Assembly: GCF_040096015.1 (NCBI RefSeq)
Contig: NZ_JBBMFO010000039.1
Span: 1 to 12,128 of the forward strand
DNA length: 12,128 nucleotides
Direction: 5' to 3'
Source: Peptoniphilus_A hominis
GTDB taxonomy: Bacteria > Bacillota > Clostridia > Tissierellales > Peptoniphilaceae
In this document: positions 5,676-12,128 of the stretch, piece after piece
Position numbering within the stretch: position 1 is the first letter of the stretch
How the letters are laid out: each line of letters opens with the position of its first letter
Translations under genes and position numbers: made by a program
Notes under the pieces: model-generated
What the model saw: only the letters and a program-made list of their open reading frames with translations
Told to the model about the DNA's origin: nothing
The model's database searches: none

Positions 5676-8600
5676 ATGCCAAGAGATAATTCGATTAAGA
5701 AGACGCTAGTAATAGGATCTGGTCCCATTGTTATAGGACAAGCTGCTGAGTTTGACTACTCAGGCACACAAGCTTGCGAAACTCTAAAAAAGAATGGTGT
5801 GGAAACTGTTCTTGTGAACTCAAACCCTGCTACTATTATGACAGACAAGGGTGTTGCCGATAAAATTTATATAGAGCCAATAACTATTTCCTTTATAGAA
5901 AAAATTATTGAAAAGGAAAGACCTGATTCCCTTATTGCAGGCATGGGCGGACAAACTGGTCTTAACATGACCCTAGAACTAGACAAGCGTGGAATTTTAG
6001 ATAAATACGGAATAAAAATTATAGGCACTGACATTGAAGCTATAAAAAAAGGCGAAGACAGAGATATTTTTAGAAATACAATGAAGGAAATTGGCGAGCC
6101 AATTATCCAGTCTGAAATCGCAACTACCCTAGAAGAAGGAAAGGTCCTTGCAGAAAAAATTGGCTACCCTCTAGTTATTAGACCTGCCTACACTTTAGGT
6201 GGAACTGGCGGCGGCTTTGCCTATGACGAAGAAGAACTTGAAGAAGTTTTATCTCATGGACTTAGCCTTAGCCCAGTAAACGAATGTCTTCTTGAAAAAT
6301 CTATTCGTGGTTGGATGGAAATTGAATTTGAAGTTATTAGAGATGCTGCTGGCGAAAAAATTATTGTCTGCGACATGGAAAATGTGGACCCAGTTGGAGT
6401 TCACACTGGCGACTCCATTGTAGTTGCTCCTTGCCAAAGTCTTGATAAGGATGTCCTACAAAAATTAAAAAATGCTGCCCTAAATATTGTTGAAAATGTA
6501 AATGTCGTTGGCGCTTGCAATGTTCAGCTTGCACTTAATCCTGAAACTTTGGACTACGCTGTTATAGAAATCAATCCAAGAGTTTCTCGTTCCTCTGCCC
6601 TTGCCTCAAAGGCAACAGGCTATCCAATTGCAAGAATTGCAACAAAGATTGCCCTTGGCTTTAACCTTTCTGAAATCGAAAATGAAACTACTGGCGAAAC
6701 AATAGAAAATTATGAACCACACTGCAATTATGTAGTTGTTAAAATTCCTAAATGGCCTTTTGACAAATTCAAATTTGCAAATAGAAAACTTGGCACAAAG
6801 ATGATGGCAACTGGCGAAGTTATGTCAATCGGCTCTTCCTTTGAAGAAGCTCTCATGAAGGGAATTAGGTCTCTTGAAATTTCTAAATTCTCTCTTGAAT
6901 CTAAATTCTCTGAAGAAAGAACTACTGAAGAATTAAAGAAGAGAATTAAATTCCCTGACGACGAAAGACTTTTTGATGTTGCAGAAATTATGAGGCGTGG
7001 ACTTTCCATTGAACTTATCCACGACATAACTGGCATCGACCTTTACTTCTTGGAAAAAATCGAAAACATAGTTCGTGAAGAAGAAAATCTTAAAAAGTTA
7101 AGCCTTGACACAATGACTCCTGATGAGCTTGCTAAACTTAAAAAACTTGGCTTCTCTGACAAGACTATTGCCAAGGCCCTTGGCGTAGATATGGAAGATG
7201 TAATTGAACTTCGTGAAAAAAATAAAATTCTTCCAAATTACAGAAGAGTTGACACATCTCCATTTAGAAAAAACGGTGCTTACTATTACTCAACTTATGA
7301 AAAGACAGACGAAAATATTGTGTCAGACAAGAAAAAAATAATCGTAATTGGATCTGGTCCTATAAGGATTGGTCAAGGAATTGAATTTGACTACTGTAGC
7401 GTTCACGCAATTAAGGCTCTAATAAAAATGGGCATAGAAACAGTTACAATCAACAACAACCCTGAAACTGTTTCAACAGACTTCGACACATCAGACAAAC
7501 TTTACTTCGAGCCACTTACTGAAGAAGAAGTTAAGTCTATAATTGAAATTGAAAAACCTATGGGAGTTATCCTTGCCTTTGGTGGACAAACTGCCATTAA
7601 GCTTGCAAAATATCTTCACTCACAAAAAATCAACATCTTAGGAACTGACTTTGAAGACATAGACAGGGCTGAAGACAGAGAAAAATTTGACGAAATGCTT
7701 GAAGAGTTAAAGATCAATAGACCAAAGGGACATGGAGTCTTCACTGTTAAAGAAGGACTTGATGCTGCAAAGGAACTTGGCTATCCACTACTTGTTAGAC
7801 CTTCCTATGTGCTTGGTGGACAAGGAATGCAAATAACTTATGACGAAGAAAGTTTGAAAACTTATTTGCAAAGTGCCTTCGAAAGAGATGCAGTTAACCC
7901 AGTTTTAATAGACAAGTATTTAGTTGGTCGTGAAATCGAAGTTGACGCAATTTCAGATGGAGAAGATGTCTTAATTCCTGGCATCATGGAACACCTTGAA
8001 AGAGCAGGAGTTCACTCTGGCGACTCAATAACAATTTATCCAAGCCTTCACATCTCAGATGCTATAAAGGCAAAAATCTTAGACTACACAAAGAAAATTG
8101 CCAAGGCACTTCATGTAAAGGGCATGATCAACATTCAGTTTATCGAATACAAAAATGATTTATATATTATAGAAGTAAACCCTCGTGCATCAAGAACTGT
8201 GCCTTACATCTCAAAGGTTTCTGGTGTGCCAATAGTTGATTTAGCAACAAAGACTATGCTTGGCGAAAAACTATCTGATTTAGGTTACGGCGTTGACATC
8301 TATAAAGAGCCAAAGCTTATGGCAGTAAAAGTTCCAGTCTTCTCTATGTCAAAGCTTAACAGAGTAGAAATTTCCCTTGGACCTGAAATGAAGTCCACTG
8401 GCGAAGTCCTTGGCGTTGGAAAAGATATTGACGAAGCACTTTTCAAAGGCTTCTTGGCATCAGGTTCAGCTATTGAAAATGAAGTTTCAACTGTCCTTGC
8501 AACAGTAAATGACAATGACAAGAAAGAATTTATAGAAATCGCAAAGACTATGAAGGACTTGGGCTACAAATTTATAGCAACTAAGGGAACTTGCCAACTT

Positions 8601-8879
8601 CTCAAAGAAGAAGGCATTGATGCAAGAGAAATTGGAAAAATAAATGACCCAAGACCAAATATCCTAGATGTAATAAGAAATGGCGAAATCGACATTGTTG
8701 TCAACACTCCAACAAGAGGTGGCGACTCAACAAGAGACGGATTTAAGATTAGAAGAATGGCAACAGAATATGGCATCGACATAGTAACATCACTTGACAC
8801 ACTTGCAGCAAGAGTAGCCGTAAAAAATAAAAAATTCCACGAAGAAAATATGGATATATATGACATCTCAGAATTTTAA
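5676..8879 (+). CDS. carB: Carbamoyl-phosphate synthase, large subunit
   Basis: Makes carbamoyl phosphate from bicarbonate, ammonia and two ATP, for pyrimidine and arginine synthesis; the ammonia normally comes from glutamine through CarA. The 1067 residues match the family length. The internal duplication is plain: IGSGPIVIGQAAEFDYSG near residue 13 and IGSGPIRIGQGIEFDYCS near 556 open the two ATP-grasp synthetase halves, which later contain EINPRVSRSSALASKATG and EVNPRASRTVPYISKVSG. An oligomerisation region lies between them at about 410-550. From about 948 an MGS-like allosteric domain follows, including KGTCQLL and VNTPTRGGDSTRDGFKIRR, closer to the Bacillus type, which responds to UMP and PRPP, than to the E. 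coli type. No carA adjoins it: the upstream gene is divergent and a terminator follows. A short in-frame repeat lies at 6871-6909. Confidence 0.97.
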   Translation: MPRDNSIKKTLVIGSGPIVIGQAAEFDYSGTQACETLKKNGVETVLVNSNPATIMTDKGVADKIYIEPITISFIEKIIEKERPDSLIAGMGGQTGLNMTLELDKRGILDKYGIKIIGTDIEAIKKGEDRDIFRNTMKEIGEPIIQSEIATTLEEGKVLAEKIGYPLVIRPAYTLGGTGGGFAYDEEELEEVLSHGLSLSPVNECLLEKSIRGWMEIEFEVIRDAAGEKIIVCDMENVDPVGVHTGDSIVVAPCQSLDKDVLQKLKNAALNIVENVNVVGACNVQLALNPETLDYAVIEINPRVSRSSALASKATGYPIARIATKIALGFNLSEIENETTGETIENYEPHCNYVVVKIPKWPFDKFKFANRKLGTKMMATGEVMSIGSSFEEALMKGIRSLEISKFSLESKFSEERTTEELKKRIKFPDDERLFDVAEIMRRGLSIELIHDITGIDLYFLEKIENIVREEENLKKLSLDTMTPDELAKLKKLGFSDKTIAKALGVDMEDVIELREKNKILPNYRRVDTSPFRKNGAYYYSTYEKTDENIVSDKKKIIVIGSGPIRIGQGIEFDYCSVHAIKALIKMGIETVTINNNPETVSTDFDTSDKLYFEPLTEEEVKSIIEIEKPMGVILAFGGQTAIKLAKYLHSQKINILGTDFEDIDRAEDREKFDEMLEELKINRPKGHGVFTVKEGLDAAKELGYPLLVRPSYVLGGQGMQITYDEESLKTYLQSAFERDAVNPVLIDKYLVGREIEVDAISDGEDVLIPGIMEHLERAGVHSGDSITIYPSLHISDAIKAKILDYTKKIAKALHVKGMINIQFIEYKNDLYIIEVNPRASRTVPYISKVSGVPIVDLATKTMLGEKLSDLGYGVDIYKEPKLMAVKVPVFSMSKLNRVEISLGPEMKSTGEVLGVGKDIDEALFKGFLASGSAIENEVSTVLATVNDNDKKEFIEIAKTMKDLGYKFIATKGTCQLLKEEGIDAREIGKINDPRPNILDVIRNGEIDIVVNTPTRGGDSTRDGFKIRRMATEYGIDIVTSLDTLAARVAVKNKKFHEENMDIYDISEF
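6871..6909 (+). repeat. Imperfect tandem repeat inside carB
   Basis: A 21-base unit (6871-6891, encoding LEISKFS) is followed at once by an 18-base unit (6892-6909, encoding LESKFS) that differs by loss of one codon. The copies sit in the linker between the first synthetase domain and the oligomerisation domain, which varies among CarB proteins. The frame is kept, so the protein is probably unaffected. Confidence 0.7.
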
Positions 8880-8919
8880 TTTGTAAGTTTATAAAATAAA
8901 AAATTTTAGACAAAAAATT

Positions 8920-8950
8920 AGCCTTGGTGTAGGAACATCAAGGCTTTTTC
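8920..8950. terminator. Bidirectional terminator between carB and the restriction-modification locus
   Basis: AGCCTTGGTGT at 8920-8930 pairs with ACATCAAGGCT at 8935-8945, an 11-bp stem with one G-U pair and a 4-base loop. Rightward it is followed by TTTTCTATTTATT, ending carB 40 bases after its stop. Leftward it is followed by AATTTTTTG, 18 bases after the stop of the methyltransferase at 8964. It therefore separates two converging transcription units. Confidence 0.85.
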
Positions 8951-8963
8951 TATTTATTAGTAA

Positions 8964-9710
8964 TTATTTTCTAAAAATAAATAAATGCTCATGGGCTATA
9001 AGTAGGAAATTATACTTGATACTATTTGTCTTCCAAAATCCTGTAGCTTTGCAATTGTGCTGTTCTTTAATTATCATTTCCTTTAGCTTAAAGCCAGCAT
9101 TTTCAAAAACTTGCATTACATAAAAGGACAAAGGGATCATGTGACCATTTTTTCGAGTGTCACCCATTAAGACTGCACAAAATTTATCTTTTTTTAAAAC
9201 CCTATAACTTTCAGATGCAACTTTTTTCATCTCCTCTAAAAATTCATTTATTTTTAAATGAGATAAGTCTTCCTCAATATTCTCACTATACTCGATTATG
9301 TTAGCATAGGGCGGATGAGTGCAAATTAAATCAATGCTGTCATCAGGTATAAAATCTAAATTTCTTGCATCCCCCTTCCGCAAAAAAACTTTGCCATCTG
9401 CTCCTTCATGTTGGAAATCAATTTTTTCTTTACAACGATTAAGGGCAACATCGTTAACATCTATTCCTATTATATCTCTATTTAATAATTTCGCTTCAAC
9501 AAGAGTTGTGCCGCCACCTGCAAATTGGTCTAAAATCAAATCTTTTTCCTTTGAATATCTTAAAATTATATTCCTAGGTATGTAGGGTGACCAATTACCT
9601 CTCCACTTTGCATCATGCGTTGCCCAATCTCCTCTTTGTGGGAAAGACCAATGAGTTGTCATTTCAAGTTCAAAGTTTTCAGGCTCCCATTTTGTTATTT
9701 TATTTGCCAT
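8964..9710 (-). CDS. Second DNA amino-methyltransferase of the restriction-modification locus
   Basis: An S-adenosylmethionine-dependent DNA methyltransferase of 248 residues acting on an exocyclic amino group (N6-adenine or N4-cytosine). Visible are a motif X-like WSPYIPRN (40-47), the cofactor loop DQFAGGGTT (61-69) and the catalytic THPPY (131-135). The order X, I, IV differs from beta-class enzymes, where IV comes first. The THPPY form does not decide between adenine and cytosine. No long target-recognition domain is present; the distinctive N-terminal HWSFPQRGDWATHD and the C-terminal 90 residues may supply specificity. ATG at 9710 is preceded by GAGG, about ten bases away. It follows the endonuclease gene by 61 bases and is the last gene of the locus. 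The likely role is to methylate the strand or site half not covered by the Dam-type enzyme. Confidence 0.85.
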   Translation of the reverse strand: MANKITKWEPENFELEMTTHWSFPQRGDWATHDAKWRGNWSPYIPRNIILRYSKEKDLILDQFAGGGTTLVEAKLLNRDIIGIDVNDVALNRCKEKIDFQHEGADGKVFLRKGDARNLDFIPDDSIDLICTHPPYANIIEYSENIEEDLSHLKINEFLEEMKKVASESYRVLKKDKFCAVLMGDTRKNGHMIPLSFYVMQVFENAGFKLKEMIIKEQHNCKATGFWKTNSIKYNFLLIAHEHLFIFRK

Positions 9711-9745
9711 TACTTAAATACCTCATCAAAAATATATTTAAGATC

Positions 9746-9766
9746 TCTTTTAATAAATTTAAAAGA
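9746..9766 (-). other. Small stem-loop between endonuclease and second methyltransferase genes
   Basis: TCTTTTAA at 9746-9753 pairs with TTAAAAGA at 9759-9766 around a 5-base loop, within the 61-base gap. Only one G-C pair is present and no long T run follows leftward, so it is unlikely to terminate. It might affect processing or stability of the message. Confidence 0.25.
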
Positions 9767-9771
9767 TTAAA

Positions 9772-11103
9772 CTATTCCTCTATAATATTTGGAAGTTTAA
9801 AAATCCATTTTAACCAAGAACTTACAGAACCTGCTCGTCTACTTATTTGACCTTCATCACATACATTATACTTTCTCATTAAATACTCTATATCATTTTT
9901 CTTTGGTAACTTACCAGTAGAGTGGGTTTCAAAAAATAATTCATTAAAAATTTTGTGTTTTAATATTAATTTAACAAGTTCTAACTGTCTAGGTTTATAA
10001 TTCATTTTAGCTATTTCTAAACCTTTTTTTGTCAATCTTATCTTTCTGACTTTATTCCACTGACTAGTTTCTTCATCGAACTCTTCACCATCATATTTTT
10101 CAAATATACCTAAGTACTTACCAGCATTAAAATAATATCCCGATTGTCTTATATCAAACTGCATAATATCAGCAATTTTACCTGAAGACATATCTTCTTC
10201 CTTTAAACAATCAATTAATGAAATAATCCTTTCAAAACTATCTGCTTGAACAAAAGGAGTCTTGTAAACCTCCATGTTATCATCAATCGTAACTTTTGTG
10301 TTTTTGTAGACTTTAAAAAGATCTTCGGTCGTGATTTTTGTATCTTGCAAAGTATAATTCTTCTCTTGAACTAATTCTATTGAAGAATAATTATTTAAGT
10401 CATTAAATTTATATTCTAGTAACCTAAATATTTGATTAGAATATATAGAAAAAACTAGTCTTATTGGCTTCTTTACTCTGTTTTTCCACAATCTATATGG
10501 ATAATACAATTGTCTTACATGAAAGTCTGGATGAATAACATTTTTTGCTTCAATAATTACTACAGAGTTATCATTTTCTAGTCCTGCATCAATTTCACAC
10601 TGTGCATTTTTAACATCTATGTACAAAGGCTTCTTTGAATTTCTATCTACTGAAAAATTAAATTCTCCAGTACCCATTCTTCCATTAAAAGTCGCAAAAT
10701 TTTCTCCATCTCTTAAAAAATCTTCGAGAATTGGAGACAGCATTAAAACATTTATTGCATTAGCCTCTGAAGTAATATTCTCAATATTAATGCTTTCTAA
10801 ATCCCTAATTTCTACCTTTTGCATCTTTGTTACATCTTCAACATATTTTGGTAGATCTTCATAAAGTTTAAAATCACTTAGTATGTAAGAACTTCTTGAT
10901 GTCGGTAAAATATTTATCTTTTTAGATTTTAAAATGCTAGGCAAAGATTCTGAGCTGTCCCATTTTGCCATAAGCCTTGGCTCTTTAAATTCTTTTATTT
11001 GCTCTGCAGTAATATTGTAAAATCCATTGTCATTTACTTCTTTTTCTATATCGTATTTATTGAATAATTCTTTCCAAGCATCATTTGCACTTATCTTTGC
11101 CAT
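9772..11103 (-). CDS. Type II restriction endonuclease (PD-(D/E)XK type)
   Basis: A 443-residue protein lying between two DNA methyltransferases. A likely nuclease core is E170-I-D172 followed by VVIIEAKN (181-188), giving D172, E185 and K187 of a PD-(D/E)XK site; FSI (218-220) fits the next strand. The N-terminal EPRLMAKWDSSESLPSIL stretch with ILPTSRSSYIL (65-75) resembles a family of putative type II enzymes that I recall, without checking, as DUF6996/DUF6997. A winged-helix-like region spans about 288-365 (MSSGKIADIM, NAGKYLGIFEK, RKIRLTKKGLEI), and QISRRAGSVSSWLKWI (419-434) may be a second DNA contact. ATG at 11103 has GGTGAG five bases upstream and overlaps the first methyltransferase gene by 23 bases. 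The region is conspicuously AT-rich (10 G or C in the 60 bases at 10381-10440). The recognition site is unknown. Confidence 0.8.
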   Translation of the reverse strand: MAKISANDAWKELFNKYDIEKEVNDNGFYNITAEQIKEFKEPRLMAKWDSSESLPSILKSKKINILPTSRSSYILSDFKLYEDLPKYVEDVTKMQKVEIRDLESINIENITSEANAINVLMLSPILEDFLRDGENFATFNGRMGTGEFNFSVDRNSKKPLYIDVKNAQCEIDAGLENDNSVVIIEAKNVIHPDFHVRQLYYPYRLWKNRVKKPIRLVFSIYSNQIFRLLEYKFNDLNNYSSIELVQEKNYTLQDTKITTEDLFKVYKNTKVTIDDNMEVYKTPFVQADSFERIISLIDCLKEEDMSSGKIADIMQFDIRQSGYYFNAGKYLGIFEKYDGEEFDEETSQWNKVRKIRLTKKGLEIAKMNYKPRQLELVKLILKHKIFNELFFETHSTGKLPKKNDIEYLMRKYNVCDEGQISRRAGSVSSWLKWIFKLPNIIEE

Positions 11104-11932
11104 AGTTTCTCACCAATACTTCGTTTATTTCTCCTCTTTTATTGCCTTTAGAATTAATTGAACGCCTAGCTTTTACCAGAGTAATTTCATAATCTTTGTA
11201 AAGTTCCAATATATATGGATGTGCGGAATTAGATAGCATAAAATTTATCCCTCTGTCATTTAACTTATCACATTCTATTTTAAGCTCTTCTTGATCTTTT
11301 TCATTAAATCCATTTTCAGTGTATCCAGTAAAACTTGATGATGAGGATATTGGCATATAAGGTGGATCAAAATACACAAAAGCACCTTTTCGTAAATTTT
11401 TTAAAGCTTCTCTATAGTCACCTTCCATTATTTTTATGTTATTATCATTAAAATAATTAGACATAGCCAGTATTACTGGTTCATTAACAATGTTAGGATT
11501 TTTATATTTTCCATATGGACTATTGAATTGTCCAGCTTGATTCACTCTGAAAAGTCCGTTATAGCAGGTCTTATTAAGATATATTATTCTCGCTGCTTTT
11601 TCCAGGTCACTCATGTTTTTATAATTTTCAGACCTATCTAAGGCTCTTATTTCGTAATAATAATCTTCAGAATTATTTTTATCATGTTCTTTTAATATAT
11701 CCAATAGTTCTTGTGGATTATCTCTTACAATATTATAAACATTTATTAAATCTTTATTAAAATCATTTATGATAGCTTTTTTAGGTTGTAAACTAAATAA
11801 AACTGCTCCTCCACCTACAAAAGGTTCCACATAAGTTGTTATCCTTTTAGGTAAAAGAGGATTAATTTCATTTAAAAGTTGCCTTTTGCCGCCAACCCAT
11901 TTTAATATGGGAGCTAATATTATATTTTTCAA
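11081..11932 (-). CDS. Dam-type DNA adenine-N6 methyltransferase
   Basis: A 283-residue D12-class (Dam/DpnM-like) methyltransferase that would methylate adenine N6 in the site of the adjoining endonuclease. Motif X is KWVGGKR (11-17), motif I EPFVGGGAV (36-44) and motif IV DPPY (189-192), the alpha-class order seen in Dam. The target-recognition stretch YNGLFRVNQAGQFNSPYGKY (124-143) parallels that of enzymes reading GATC, GATATC and related sites, so a site with a GA core is plausible but not proven. The start is TTG at 11932: AAAGGAGGTG sits six bases upstream and the protein then opens at the family's usual distance before motif X; no ATG fits. It is the first gene of the locus, so modification is made before restriction. 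Its 3' end carries the ribosome-binding site of the endonuclease. Confidence 0.92.
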   Translation of the reverse strand: MKNIILAPILKWVGGKRQLLNEINPLLPKRITTYVEPFVGGGAVLFSLQPKKAIINDFNKDLINVYNIVRDNPQELLDILKEHDKNNSEDYYYEIRALDRSENYKNMSDLEKAARIIYLNKTCYNGLFRVNQAGQFNSPYGKYKNPNIVNEPVILAMSNYFNDNNIKIMEGDYREALKNLRKGAFVYFDPPYMPISSSSSFTGYTENGFNEKDQEELKIECDKLNDRGINFMLSNSAHPYILELYKDYEITLVKARRSINSKGNKRGEINEVLVRNYGKDKCK

Positions 11933-11938
11933 TTCCTA

Positions 11939-11948
11939 CACCTCCTTT
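11939..11948 (-). promoter_or_regulatory. Strong ribosome-binding site for the TTG start at 11932
   Basis: Read leftward, AAAGGAGGTG is a near-complete complement of the 16S rRNA 3' end, six bases before TTG. It fixes the start of the Dam-type gene. The weak start codon combined with a very strong site may set a limited, steady level of the enzyme. Confidence 0.85.
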
Positions 11949-11985
11949 ACCATTTTATGTTAATTACTCCATATAGTTTAACAAC

Positions 11986-12014
11986 ATTATATTCTAAAAA
12001 AATCCTTATTACAA
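11986..12014 (-). promoter_or_regulatory. Promoter of the restriction-modification locus
   Basis: Read leftward, TTGTAA (complement of 12009-12014) is followed after 17 bases by TATAAT (complement of 11986-11991). Transcription would begin near 11979, giving a leader of about 47 bases. The promoter lies about 42 bases from the presumed insertion-sequence end at 12057 and appears intact. No controller-protein gene is present in the locus. Confidence 0.65.
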
Positions 12015-12058
12015 ATTTTTGATTTCATAAAAAAATAAACCGATGCAATATTTATATG

Positions 12059-12093
12059 TACCCTCTTTACTGGACAAACCAGTAAGGAGGGTA
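12059..12093 (+). promoter_or_regulatory. Hairpin that hides the transposase ribosome-binding site
   Basis: Bases 12059-12073 pair with 12079-12093 over 15 bp (one G-U) around ACAAA. The right arm contains AAGGAGG at 12084-12090, the ribosome-binding site of the frame starting at 12099. In any transcript that begins outside the element the site would be masked. Similar layouts near the ends of IS10, IS50 and others limit transposase made from read-through transcripts. Confidence 0.6.
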
Positions 12094-12098
12094 TTTTT

Positions 12099-12128
12099 AT
12101 GAAATATAGTTATGAATTTAAAAAAGAA
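12099..12128 (+). CDS. Start of a putative IS3-family transposase OrfA (partial)
   Basis: Ten codons are visible, MKYSYEFKKE, open to the window edge. The opening resembles OrfA helix-turn-helix proteins of IS3-family elements, which bind the element's ends and are usually followed by a frameshifted OrfB with the DDE integrase core. AAGGAGG lies eight bases upstream but inside the hairpin 12059-12093. Ten residues are thin evidence; the call also rests on the TG-starting terminal sequence next to it. Confidence 0.5.
   Translation, partial: MKYSYEFKKE

Larger units (their letters stand above)
12057..12128 (+). mobile_element. Left end of an insertion sequence, probably IS3 family (partial)
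   Basis: TGTACCCTCTTTACTGGACA at 12057-12076 starts with TG and resembles terminal repeats of IS3/IS150-type elements, with the TGGACA core familiar from that group. The first transposase frame begins 42 bases in, as expected. The element runs off the right edge, so the right inverted repeat and target duplication cannot be checked. The exact boundary is inferred from the TG. Confidence 0.55.

Noticed and set aside
8964..9710. Reading this gene as a DpnA-type beta-class methyltransferase
   Set aside because: The cofactor motif FAGGG precedes THPPY, opposite to the beta-class order in DpnA.
1..12128. CRISPR arrays, tRNA or rRNA genes, toxin-antitoxin pairs
   Set aside because: I found no regularly spaced repeats, no tRNA-like cloverleaf and no small paired genes in the window.

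Overview
The window looks like chromosomal DNA of a low-GC, anaerobic Gram-positive bacterium. The codon use is AT-rich, Shine-Dalgarno sites are strong (AAGGAGG type), intrinsic terminators end in runs of T, and the CarB allosteric domain is of the Gram-positive kind. The combination of a CsaB-type pyruvyl transferase, an O-antigen-ligase-like membrane protein and a DUF4330 protein fits Clostridia or Tissierellia, for example a Peptoniphilaceae member. That placement is an inference from gene content and style, not from a marker gene.

Layout. Positions 1-57 hold the last 18 codons of an unidentified rightward gene, followed by a stem-loop. About 540 bases without a convincing gene follow; they contain a 24-base perfect palindrome and a C9 run. 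Positions 684-5352 are a tightly packed leftward operon of five genes: a GT4 glycosyltransferase, a DUF4330 protein, an unknown two-helix membrane protein, a Wzy/WaaL-like polymerase or ligase, and a CsaB-like pyruvyl transferase. I read this as a module that builds and pyruvylates a cell-wall polysaccharide, the kind of polymer that anchors SLH-domain proteins in other Gram-positive bacteria. It has its own promoter just before 5352 and a strong terminator at 644-672.

Positions 5353-5675 are a divergent control region. It carries the leftward operon promoter, a rightward promoter, and a leader that can fold in mutually exclusive ways upstream of carB (5676-8879). carB encodes the large subunit of carbamoyl-phosphate synthetase. 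It stands alone: no carA lies beside it, and a bidirectional terminator closes it.

Positions 8964-11932 are a leftward restriction-modification locus in the order Dam-type adenine methyltransferase, PD-(D/E)XK endonuclease, second amino-methyltransferase of a different class. It has its own promoter. A sampled line of the endonuclease gene is much richer in AT than a sampled line of carB, which suggests acquisition by transfer. From 12057 the left end of an insertion sequence, probably IS3 family, runs off the window edge. Its first ribosome-binding site lies inside a 15-bp hairpin, a layout known to block transposase translation from read-through transcripts.

No wholly new system is evident. 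The best leads are the carB leader, the pairing of two unlike methyltransferases with this endonuclease, the unknown membrane protein in the polysaccharide operon, and the insertion-sequence hairpin.
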